A stretch of DNA of 64,000 nucleotides, taken from the NCBI GenBank assembly GCA_027625915.1, contig JANTQA010000045.1, positions 620,001-684,000 on the forward strand, in the 5' to 3' direction. The stretch's first letter is position 1, and each line of letters starts with the position of its first letter. Positions 47,829 through 58,639 of the stretch are shown here, in pieces. The notes under the pieces are model-generated. The model searched no databases and was not told the DNA's origin. It was given only the letters and a program-made list of their open reading frames with translations. Origin of the DNA: Anaeramoeba flamelloides (lineage: Eukaryota; Metamonada; Anaeramoebidae). Both the position numbers and the translations under genes were made by a program.

Positions 47829-50298
47829 GGATGATGAGGATGTGGATGAAGAAGAGGATGATGAAGAAGGATTTCAAATGGGATTTGGAGGAAACCCAGA
47901 ATCGCCAAGACAACAGGATAATGAAAATCAAAATTTATTGGATCAATTATTAAATTTACTTTCATCTGGCAATCAAATAGATCCAGATTTAAGAAACACT
48001 CTCGAAAATAATATCGGCACAGCTATTGAAGAAATACAAAACCAAAACAATTCACAAATTTCTTTATTTAATCGATTAGTTTCACAATTCACCCAAATCA
48101 TGTCAAATTCAGAAACAAACACCAATAATAACATCAATGAAGATGAAGATATTTATCAAGATGAAAGAGAAAATGAAAGACAAAGGGAAAAGCAAAAGGA
48201 ACTGAAAAGGAAAAAAAGGGAAAGGGTAATTGAAAAACAAAAAAAGAAAGAGAGCAAATGCACATCTCCCGACTCAAGATTCAATCATTACATGTGTATG
48301 GACACAACTAATTATGATATTTATTTATTTGGTGGGTATAAATATTTCCCAAAAAATGATTTTTGGAAAATGAAAATTCCAAGAAAATATATTGAAAAAG
48401 AAAAACAATATTTCGAACAAATAATAAATGAAAAATCTGAAAAAAAAAGGGGGGGAATGAACAGAGAGAGAGAAAATAAAGATGAAAACAAAATGGAAAT
48501 TCAAAATGAAAATGAAAATATAAATAAAAATACAGATAAAGAAAATGAAAAAAAAAAAAATGAAAAAGAGAAAGGGAAAGAAAATGAAAATGAGAAAGGA
48601 ATAGAAGAAGAGAAAGAAGAAGAGAAAGAAAAAGAGAAAGAAGGGGAGAAAGAACAAGAACAAGAACAAGAAAAAGAAAAAGTAAAGAAAATAGAGATAG
48701 AAATTGAAAATAATATTATTGAAGAAAAACCAAAAAAACACCCAAATAAATGGATTTGGGAAAGAGTAAATTGTTTTGGGGATATTCCCAAACGTAGAAG
48801 CAAACATAAAATAATTTATGATTCCGTTAAAGAACAATTTATTTTGTTTGGGGGATTTCCATTTACATTAAAACCACAATTATTCACATATAATATCAAA
48901 ACAAAAGAATGGAAAATAATTGATTATAATACAAAGCAATCCGGGGGACCAGCGCAATTAATAGACCATTCCTTAGTGATTGATGAAGAAGAAAGACAAT
49001 TATATGTTTTTGGTGGTAGAAACAATAATACCCAAAATAGTATCTTATTTAGGTTTGATTTAACAAACAAAAAATGGACACAGTTATATGATGTAGGCCT
49101 TCTCAAAAAAAAATTGAGTAATAATATTAATGAACATTCTTTTGGAAGTGATCAGAATGGAATGGTATTTTTTGATCCACAAAAATTGAAAAAAACTTAT
49201 TTAAAAAAGCTACCCAAGGAATTTGAAACTGATAAAACATATCTAATTATTATTTGCAATGAAAAAAAGCAAAAGGAATCCTTTCATTTTGTTATGGGCT
49301 ATTGTATCCAGGATTCAAAATTATTTCCAATCGAAACGAAAACTGATAATGGATTTTTGCCATCAAGAAAATTTGATTTTAATTGTCAAATAATTAATCA
49401 TAATGGAAACATTATTTTTTTCAACGAAAAGGTTATCCCGTTTCTGAGCGACACCAAGGAAAACAAAATCTTACCAAATGAAATCTGGTTTTTGTCTCTG
49501 ATCTCAAAAAAATGGGAAATACCAATCAAAAGAAAATTCCACCACAAAATAAATTTTAATAATAAATTAAAAATTGATGAAAAAAATATTTTTAAATTAA
49601 AAAAAAAAATCGTGAAATATAATAAATTCCTGAGATCCAAAAAACAAAAAAAATATATAGCAAATTTACAAAAATTAAAATTCAAAGATAAATTAAAAAA
49701 AAAAAAGATCTTATTAATAAACAATCAAATCAAAAGAAAAGACAAATCTAGTAATAAATTGAAAAAAAAAAAAATATATATCACCCAAAAGCTAAATTTA
49801 CTTAAAAATGTGCCTTCAATTAGATATGGCACAAACCCAATTATCCTACCCTCTGGAAGGAATATGATAATCGGCTTTGGATTTTCAATACACCCTTCAA
49901 ATCAAAAGAAACCCAAATATTTGAATGACTTATGGATCGCAGACATTAAAAATTTATCTGAATTTGAAATTGAAAAAAATTTACAATTTAAAATCATTAT
50001 TGAAACATTAATTGAATTAGCTTCTCATCAAGAACAAACCAAGAAATTAGATCTGTTTAATATTTTGAAAACTCAAATTAATCAAAAATTATTCCCCTTT
50101 GAGCAAGGCAACCATTTGATTAGCCAAAATAAAATTTTGCAATCGCCTAGTATTTTGAAAATCGTTTTTAGTGAAAATAAAAATTTGAATACTAACCAAA
50201 TCAAAAAAAAAAGATACCAACTATTTAAATCCATTTTACATTGCTTACCTTTAGATCTTCAAAAACAATTTGTTCATCTGAATGAAATTAATTTTTAA
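46717..50298 (+). CDS. MKLN1: Muskelin-like kelch protein, single exon
   Basis: 1193 residues from ATG 46717. The N-terminus carries a discoidin-like domain (about 25-165: WSSQHPKHP, ...NGNYWETCDTKDQQITIQL..., FEIWGG), as in muskelin. Next is a LisH/CTLH-type helix region (about 211-265: LLSQLYQELFEKGNFNKVSE ... IYYRWKRI), parallel to 'LVLKGDFDACEELIEKA...PRWSQI'. An acidic Glu/Asp run (about 341-390) follows. Kelch repeats begin at MCMDTTNYDIYLFGG (about 525), resume after a KE-rich insert at WERVNCFGDIPKRRSKHKII (about 680), FILFGGFP and QLYVFGGRNNN, and end with LNDLWIADIK. The last residues RYQLFKSILHCLP resemble muskelin's C-terminal 'RTQLFDTLVNFFP'. Muskelin is a scaffold subunit of the CTLH/GID E3 ubiquitin ligase. 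It is longer than human muskelin (735) because of low-complexity inserts. The absence of introns contrasts with neighbours. Confidence 0.87.
47755..47870 (+). repeat. GAA/GAT trinucleotide tract in the muskelin-like gene
   Basis: Runs of GAA then GAT codons encode about 14 Glu and 12 Asp residues followed by mixed acidic codons. This is a potentially unstable coding microsatellite. It also creates spurious long ORFs on the other strand (His or Ile runs). Confidence 0.85.
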
Positions 50299-52024
50299 AA
50301 ATTCAGTTCATTATTATTATTATTATTTTGGTTATTTTTTTTTTACCTAGTAAAAAGGATTCATAACTTTTTATTTTTTTCAAATATTATTTTTTTTGCT
50401 TTAGAGATAAACAAAACTCTGAAAAATACCATTTTTACAAAATTTTTTCATTTTTTTTTTTTTTTATTATTTTCAATATAAGATAATTGTTGAAATGTTT
50501 TCATTTTGTTACTCTTTTATTTTTTAGAATAACAACAACTAATTCATGTTTTGAATCATACTAGGAATTCTCTTTATAAATGAATATTTACTTTGATATT
50601 TATTTTGTAATGAAGAAAAACTCTATAATGATTAGTATTATTATTTTGGTTTTGAAAATTATTTTTTTTTTCCTTGAGATGATAAAGAAATTTAAATCTC
50701 GAAATAGATTACATTTTTTTGGGGGATTTTTGTAAAAATTTTGAAAAATAAATTTTTTTGTAAGATTTGAGGATTTTGATATTACTAGAAAAAACGTTTA
50801 AAAATCAAAGAGAATTTAGAATAAAATCTCTAAGATAAATATATTTAGGTAATTTCAATTTTATATTTTGGAAGAATAAATTTAAAATCTGTTAACTTTT
50901 CCCTTTTAGAAATCTGTTTTTTTCAATAGATAAGTTTAAATTTAATCTCAATAATAAATTCTTTCAATAAAAACTCTATTTGAGGTTACCATTTGAAATA
51001 AATGATTATAATTAATAGTTAATTAAAACGGGATTTAGTGAAAAAAAAATCATAAAACTGTAAGTAGAAAATTAATGTATTCAAAGTAAAAACCATCTAG
51101 AAATAAATATGAAACATTCTCGGATATTTTTTTTTAAACTCTTCTCAGGTATTCTATTCTGTATGTTCAAGAGACTAGACTATTATGCATTTAACATATT
51201 TTAATTCGTTTTTAGAGAAAATAGAAACAAAATTTCTTACTCATTTATTCTTAGTAGTAATTAAATCTAAAAAAGCATGAAAATCAACAAAAATTAATCT
51301 TTGTGGAAAAAATTCCAAGTATTCAAAAAACTCAAAAAAGCTAATTTAAATAAAAAATTGTTTTTGTTAGTATTTAAAATGTTTTATTTTACTGATAAAC
51401 TAAACTTATAAAAAATCGAACAATTCTATGAAATTTTTTATTTAAAAGGTTAAATAATATTTTGTTAATGTTTTGAAAAAAGGAAAAATTTAAATTAAAT
51501 TGAGAATTCTTTTTTACTGTTCTTTCTTCAGAGCTATTTCAGCCACTTTAATTATTTTTTGACTATTAAATCAGTTATAAAAGTATGCTAAAATGATTAA
51601 TATTTAAATCATTCTAAACAAGAAGATTTTTATGTTGAAATTTTTTTTATTTGTAGAATTTTAATAGAGGTAAAATATTGAAGATAAAGTATCATCAAAG
51701 TTGTAAAAATGAATAGTTGTATAAAAAATAATGAATTTTTTTTTCTGTTGATTACAGTGCTAATAAATATCAAAATGAAAATTGAAGAAAATAAAAGAAA
51801 AAAAAATAATCATCTAAATTATTTTTTAATTATGTTTTTGTGGCAAATTAACTATTAAAAATTATGATTTCATTCTTATTGAATCAAACTACTTTAATAT
51901 ATCAAAAGATATTTTGGAAATTAGCAAAAAAAAAAAAAATTAATTTCATACTTTAAGTTAAAATTTAATAAAATAGATTAAAAAATAAAGATCTTACTTA
52001 AGCTTTTTTATAATAAAGCCTTTA

Positions 52025-52026
<2 letters not shown>

Positions 52027-52057
<31 letters not shown>
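52027..52057. repeat. (AT)n microsatellite
   Basis: An uninterrupted run of about 15 AT units. Confidence 0.9.
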
Positions 52058-52059
<2 letters not shown>

Positions 52060-53009
52060 GTAATTATAAAAGGAATATTTAAATATCTAAAAGTTTTATT
52101 CACCATTTATTGATTCCTTGTATTAATAAATTGTTTTTTCTATTTGAAAGGCTAATTTTAATAAAGATACTAAAGTTTTATGGCCCGATCTCTGATATTT
52201 TTGATTAGAAGAAAAAAACGGAAATTAAAGAAACCCCCTTGAATAATTAAAAAGTATTTGAATTTAAATATTAAAAAAATATCACTGGTTATTTGAAATT
52301 ACTTATAAATTCTGCAATTTTGAGCAAAAATTATATTTTTTTTGAAATTATCATTATTAAAATTCAATCAACTAACAAACAATAAAAGTTACTGGAATTC
52401 AAAAGATTTAATTGAATTGAAAGAAGAAATTTAAAAAAAGAAAAGAAAAGACATTTAATGTATTATGGAATTCCTAGAGCTGGAAATGACATTAAGTTTT
52501 CCAAAATTTAAAATAGTATAGTACAATCTTTGAAATAATTATAATCTTTTGAATACTGAAAAAATACCATTAGATTTTAATTAATTTTAGAAATAAATAG
52601 AAAATTTCAAAAATTTAATTTTTATTTCTCATTTTAAAAAAAAAGCTGTTAGGGTTTCTAGAGTTTTAGGTTTATTTGAAAAATAGATAAATTTTTACCA
52701 ATAAAACAACAAATCCATAGAAAACATATGTACTTGACGGCACTCCACAAAATTATTACAGCAGTTATTGATTTAAAAAAAAAAAAAATATCGAATATAT
52801 TTATTTGTGAAGCTGAAAGCTTCTAAAAAAAAATATATTCAGATGTTTTTTTTTTTTAAAAAAGTAATAGCAAATGTTATTTTTTGTGGGCAAACAATAT
52901 GAAAAAAATAAAAAAGACTAAAAACAAAAAACAAAATTTTTTTTTTATTTATTTTTCATCCTTTGCGATCTTTAATGAAAATAGTTAGAAATGTTAAAAA
53001 CAGCAAATA

Positions 53010-53301
53010 TAAAAGATCTTCTTTTGTATTTTAATTTCTTTTAATATTTGTTCCAAACTCTCATCTGATATTAGAAATTCGTCTGGTGAATCGTTGTTAT
53101 CTGATTGGCAACTAAAAGAGTAAAATTTTGGACCATTAAACATCCCAATACAACAAACTTATAAATAAAAAAAAAAATTTTGTTTTTTTCTCTTTTTGAA
53201 ATTCTGTCATTTCAATTATTTAAAAAAAAAATAAAAATGAAACTGAATTTTTCCAACTCCTTTTAAATGGTAGATTGCTTCGATTGCTACTCTTTTTTTG
53301 A
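53010..53301 (-). CDS. Possible two small exons of an unknown gene
   Basis: On the minus strand a CTTTTAG acceptor (53115-53121) precedes a frame reading CQSDNNDSPDEFLISDESLE... to a stop near 53013, with balanced, acidic composition. Further upstream, GCTTAG precedes a short open stretch at about 53301-53242 reading DQKKSSNRSNLPFKRSWKNS, ending at a GTTTCA donor-like site. The two phases do not join cleanly, so the boundary or the pairing is wrong. I do not recognise the protein. Confidence 0.25.
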
Positions 53302-53788
53302 TCCTAAGCAAAAAATTTTTCTCAAAAAATTGATATTTTTTTTTGATTTCAAAAAGTCAATTGATAAGATCCAAAAGCCAAAATAAACCATTTTATTTGT
53401 AATAATTTTTTTTTTTTTAAAAGTGATCTGATATTTTTAGTAACTTGAATTTGAATTTTCTTTCCCAAAAAAAACTCTAAAAGGGCAATTTAAACAATTT
53501 CCTCCTATATTTTTAATTTGAAAAAGTTTTGATATTTTTTCAATAATTTTTAGCTTATTTTTTTCTTTCCAGAAAAGAAAAGCTTAACCCAATACAAGAA
53601 CATTTGGTAAACAATATCGAATATGTTACGTGATGTTGATCACAAAGATATAGCAACATTTTTTATATTTTTTCCAATATTTTTAAATGAGAAAAATAAC
53701 ACAATAATAAAATTTTACAACTATTTTGTTAAAACCCAAAGTTATTTAAGTTAGCTTCAAGTTCAACAATCGGAAATTCAGGACATTT

Positions 53789-56197
53789 TTTTTTATTATT
53801 GAAGAAGTGTAAATTACACTTTAGTTGCCCTTAGACTTAAATTCCCTTTCAGAAATTTAAGCGTAAAATCATAGATTTCACAATTATTAATTAATGAAAA
53901 TAATTTCAAACTATCACAGTTTAATATCAATTCATCAAGATTTATTTGTTTCAATTTATTGTGAAAAATTAATCTATCTTTTTCATAGAAAGGGTATATC
54001 CATAAAAAGTGATCAATATTTTCTATAATTTCCTTCTGTTGATATTTTAAGCACAAAGGACAAAATTTATTTGAATTTTTATTAATTACATAGTAATATC
54101 TATTTAAACAGTTAGTGAATGTTCTGAATTTTAGAATTGTTGAGCTTGAGGGATAACTTAAATATTTTTGGGTTTTAAATAAATAATTTTGATTTTTTAT
54201 TATTGTGAAATATTTTTGGACCTTCCAAGTTGTTGAATTCAACAACTCGTTATATGTTTATTTGTATATTTCTTTTTTTAGTTCGATAATATCTTTTGAA
54301 TTCCAATTAATTTTATTATTTATTGTTTGATTAAACTTTATTAATTTTTCTAAATTAGGAAGAGATAAATTTCCTAATTTCTTTTTGAATTTAAATTTCT
54401 TTTTATTGATAGAAATTATCATATTTTCTATTTTAAATTCTGTTTTGTTAATAAGAATTGGTGTATTTCTGTTTATTTTACATATTTCAGTAATACATGA
54501 ATTAATCCAAGAATTTAAATAATTTAAAGTTTTTATTTCATAATTATATATTTCCAACCCATATGTCAATTGGCTTATGATAAAAGATTTAAATAATCTA
54601 ATTTTTAAATTATTGTTAAGTGAGTTGTTATTGAATAACTGTTTACAGTTGTTATATGTTTCTTTCGCTTTTTTTAAGTTATAAACTATACAGTCAGTTT
54701 CACTTTTAAGGCACAGACTTGCAACGAAATTTAAGACACAAAAAAAATCTCAAATTAAAGCACAAAACTCAAATTCTAGTAAAAATAAATTGTAAAAAAA
54801 AAAAATCAAAATTTTGTGCTTTAATTTGAGATTTTTTTTGTGCCTTAAATTTCGTTGAAAGTTTGTGTCTTAAAAGTGAAACTGACTGTATGCGAAATTT
54901 TATCTAAATAAATACCCAAATATTTAATTTTTTTTTTAAGTCTTTTGAAACAACTGTTTTATCTTTATTAGGTTTTAATCCAAATTGAATAATTATTTCA
55001 TATATTGAATTTAATTTCTGATTTAATTGATTTCTATTTCCTTTAATAATTAAAATTAAATCATCTGCAAACATTTGACAATGGTTCGTTAATGGAATGA
55101 TCTTTAATAAAAGAAAGTGTGAAATTAGAGCAAATAAAATAGGTGATAATGGGTCTCCTTGGAATATACCAAGACCTTCTCCTTGATAATATTTTAATAA
55201 AAAAAATTAATAATTTTATTTATAATAAATTTTTTTATTGTTTTTCTAATTATTTTAAAACTAATTGAATCAAAAAATTTAGCTATATCAATCATTATAA
55301 TATAAGTTTTATTATTTTCAAATTCATTATTTGATTTTATCATATTAAAAGTATTTAAGAAGTTTAATACTGCAATACGAGTATCATATTTTTTTCTAAA
55401 CCCAAATTGAGATTTATGAATAAATTCCCAACAGGGTTCTATTAGTTTAAATAACATTTTTAGAAATAATCTTGGAAGACTTTGATTAATAGAAATTGGT
55501 CGATAATTCAAAGCTACCTCTTCGTTTCCTTTTTTATGAATAAATAAAAATGATTTTTTTTTTGAATATCAATAGTTTTATCGTTAGGGTTAATTAGCCA
55601 GTTATTAAATATTTTCTGAATTGTAATTAAATATTTTTCATAATTTTTATTTTCAATTGGTTTAAATCAATATTATTTTCAGCATCACAAATATATTTCA
55701 AATTTTCAATTTTTTGAAAACCTTTTACTGATTTATTTTTTAAATTTTTAATAGTGTTATTGATATTTTCAATTGGAAAAAATATATCAAATTTAAACTC
55801 CTTTAAATTTTTAATTTTTAAATTTTTTATATAATTTAAAATTTCTTTACTTGGTTCAATTGAATTTTTTTGAATATGGCCAAAATATTCTTCAATCATA
55901 TTTTTATTATCTAAAATCATTTTCATCTTTTTAGATCTTATTAAGTTTATTTTTTTTCCAAAAATTTTTGTTTTTAGTAAATTCTAAGTTTATTTCATCA
56001 ATGAATTTATTCCAAGCTTCTTTGTTTATTTTTTTGATACGATGAATTAAGTTAGGATTACTTAAAATGTTTTTAATTAATGGTGCAATTTTGTGGTCTT
56101 TTTTGTTTTCTTTATAAATTAAATCTGTCTATTTGATAAATTGATTTTTAAATTTTTTTGTAGAATTAGTATCCAACTTAAAATTTTGTTCACGGAA
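53789..56197 (-). mobile_element. Non-LTR retrotransposon (LINE), 5'-truncated and degenerate
   Basis: About 2.4 kb on the minus strand. Reading its direction: a pre-RT segment (55926-55627, ...NTIKNLKNKSVKGF...), then reverse transcriptase with NYRPISINQSLPRLF, HKSQFGFRK, motif A YIIMIDIAKFFDSI (in 55511-55194), motif B GIFQGDPLSPILFALI (near 55165), motif C MFADDLILI (near 55065) and KYLGIYLD. A thumb/connection region (54569-54258) follows, then a C-terminal segment (54245-53814) with CPLC...DHF, the usual LINE zinc finger. The coding is in several frames, so it is inactive. The endonuclease domain is absent, which fits 5' truncation. A 17-base target duplication GGAAATTCAGGACATTT flanks it (53772-53788 and 56198-56214). 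Clade (CR1, Jockey or other) cannot be fixed by eye. Confidence 0.88.
54691..54888. mobile_element. Tc1/mariner-type MITE, family A, inserted in the LINE
   Basis: 198 bases starting CAGTCAGTTTCACTTTTAAG and ending CTTAAAAGTGAAACTGACTG, with TA on each side (54689-54690, 54889-54890). The inner arms match GGCAC..ACTTGCAACGAAAT / ATTTCGTTGAAAGTTTGTGTC. It interrupts the LINE between the KYLGIYLD motif and the thumb region. It is the best preserved copy of the family here. Confidence 0.82.
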
Positions 56198-56545
56198 GGA
56201 AATTCAGGACATTTAATAAAAGCCTAAATAGATTTTATTATGCAATACATAAAAACTCAAATAAATTTTGTCCTTTGTGCTCAAAACATGAACGGAAAGA
56301 AATTATAGAAGATATTAATCATTTTTTCTGTGTATTTCCTTCCTATGAAAAAAATAGATTAATTTATCAAAAAAAATTGAAAAAAATAAATCTTAATGAA
56401 ATAATTTTAAACCAAAAAAGTTTGAAATTATTTTCTTAATTAACAATCGTGAAATCTTTGATTTTAAGCTTAAATTTCCGAAACGGAATTTAAGTTCAAG
56501 ATTAACTATACTGTAATTTTACACATCCCCTCATAAAAATAAAAA

Positions 56546-58639
56546 ATTATAATTTTTTTGAGATCATTATTACATTTTTTTAAAAATTCTTTTATGGATA
56601 CTTCTAAAACAAAAAATGAATTATTTAGAAATTCTTTCAAAATATAATTTAACTATCTTTACCTTATATTTTTTACTAATTGTTAAAACTTTTAAAAATT
56701 TTTATAATCAATAATAAATAACCCAAACTTTATTTTTTCAGTAGAGTTATTAACAACCCATAGATTAAAAGTATCAATAGACAGTACAATTATTTCTCAA
56801 TTTTTTTTAAAGATTTTCAAACAAATAAAACTAAATCAAAGAAATAACTTAGAAAAACCTCAATAAATAAAGATAAATCATATTTTAACTATATAAAAAA
56901 ATGTTATAAATTGTAAAAAAATAAAAATACTTTTAAAATAATTAATCATTGGTATATTATTTGATTGAAAATGTTTCTATTTGACTAATTTTCTTTATTT
57001 TATTCCAGTTTGAAAATGTGCATATCCTATTCAATAGATTTATCAAACACCTAGGTTCATTATCACCAATTATCGATGATTTTTCTTTTTTTTCCTATTT
57101 ATTCTTCTTCTGGATATTTTTCTATTAAAGAGAAAAAAAATATATCGTTCAAAGGTTTTTTTGTTCAATCACCTTTAAGAAGAAAATTTTTTCTTTCATA
57201 TTTTGGTTATTTAAAATTATTAAGGCAAAATACCCATTTTAAAAAACATATCTATTTTATATTTGAGTTTATTGTTGAAATGGGTTATTATTAGTATGAT
57301 CATATAATTCACAGACGAGATTTTACTTTTTTGTAAGAATCAAATAAAATATAAAAAAAAAATTTTTTTTATAGTTCAAAAAATATATGTCTTTGATAAT
57401 GGTTTTGGTTTTTCAAATCTTTCAAAGACCTACTTATATCTCACAACCCTTGCAAATAATTTCAAACATTTTTCTAGGGGGAAAGTCTTGAGAAAAGTTT
57501 TATAGATTTTACAACGTCAAGAGATTTTTTTAAGGTGATATCAAAAAAATAATTGTAAATTTTTTTGTGATAATTATTGAATATCTTGATTTTATGGAAA
57601 ATCTTGATTTAATGATTTTTCATCATAAAGTATTATTAATCATGATTTTATTATTATTGCAAATTTATTGATAATTTCCTGATAATCCATATTATCATCA
57701 AAACTTCAAATCTATTTCTTTATTACTCAAATAAGAAAGAAATTATATGCTTTTAGGATTTTGATTCGATTCGAGTAAAATTGATTTTTTGGTTTATGAA
57801 CAAAAAAATGATATTTAGATCTTTAATCAATTATTAATTTTTTAGGTTTATTTGTAGAAATGAAATTTAATTCCCTTTTTAAATAATCGAGATTATTTTT
57901 TATATTATTATTAATATTTATTTAAAAAAATGTTTATTTGGGGATAAATGGATTCAGTATCTCATTTCTTGAATTGATTCCTTTTCTTAATATTTAATCG
58001 TAACTTAAATCTCAAATAGTCAAATTACGTTTAAAAAAACAAATTTTGAAGTGAACTGAGCAAATAGATCAAAAATTGATATAATTTGAAATAAAAAAAA
58101 GAGAATAAATCAAAAACAAAAGAAACAACTTCTCTCAAAATAAAAGTAATAAAATTTTTTTTAACTGATTGTAAAAATCAAATCAAAATTTTAGAATTAA
58201 AATAAAACATTACCCCTCAATGATAAAGAAGAAATAATCGTCCAAAATTCTTTACCTTATTATATATTTTGAAATTTATCAAGACCTTTAAAACCTTTTT
58301 TAAGGAAGACAAAAGAAAAATTAGGAACTTTTGTTCTTCCTTACACAGCAATATCAAAAAGAAAAAAAAACACAAATCTTTTAGATAAACAAGTAAAAAG
58401 AAGAGATCTTTTAGTACAACAACAACATTAAATATATTAATTTTTAGACAAAAGAATACCTCGAAAGATTCTAAACCAATAAAAATATAAAAACTTTTTA
58501 TTTTGAAGATCAAAAGTAGTTGATACATTAAAAAAATATTTGGTGAAAAAAAATATCATTTTTTGCTCTTTTTTTGTTGTATTTTTTTTTTTTATTTTTT
58601 TTAACAGAGCTTTTGGAAACAATAAAAAACTAAGAGTTG
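56546..58639. other. 2.1 kb upstream of the SPT20-like gene
   Basis: It holds a candidate exon or remnant at 57009-57294 (listed separately). The rest is AT-rich. The last 80 bases before the ATG are T-rich. No promoter motif is convincing. Confidence 0.45.
57009..57294 (+). pseudogene. Possible coding remnant, unknown family
   Basis: After a good acceptor-like TTTTATTCCAG (to 57008) the frame reads FENVHILFNRFIKHLGSLSP..., then closes at a stop. An overlapping frame (57076-57294) continues with IKEKKNISFKGFFVQSPLRR... to TAG at 57294. The change of frame with continued protein-like composition suggests a decayed exon. I recognise no domain. Confidence 0.25.

Larger units (their letters stand above)
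50299..53689. other. 3.4 kb intergenic region
   Basis: AT-rich sequence with an (AT)n run at 52027-52057. Possible minus-strand exons at 53010-53114 and 53242-53301 are listed separately. Nothing else recognised. Confidence 0.5.
53690..56545 (+). mobile_element. Older LINE 3' fragment, split by a younger LINE of the same family
   Basis: Two pieces on the plus strand, about 53690-53788 and 56198-56545, are collinear with the C-terminal part of the inserted element. Before the break the text gives ...TILKFRTF-like NNRKFRTF; after it NKSLNRFYYAIHKNSNKFCP... with a CPLC...NHFFC zinc-finger-like motif. The frame contains stops, so it is dead. Its 3' end has GTAATTTTACAC followed by an A-rich tail. 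Only the last part of the element is present. Confidence 0.75.

Noticed and set aside
47614-47965. Minus-strand Ile and His runs and a plus-strand Met run
   Set aside because: Off-frame readings of the GAA/GAT tract in the muskelin-like gene.
57734-57790. GATTCGATTCGAGT motif resembling a tRNA T-arm
   Set aside because: No matching acceptor stem, D-arm or anticodon arm around it.
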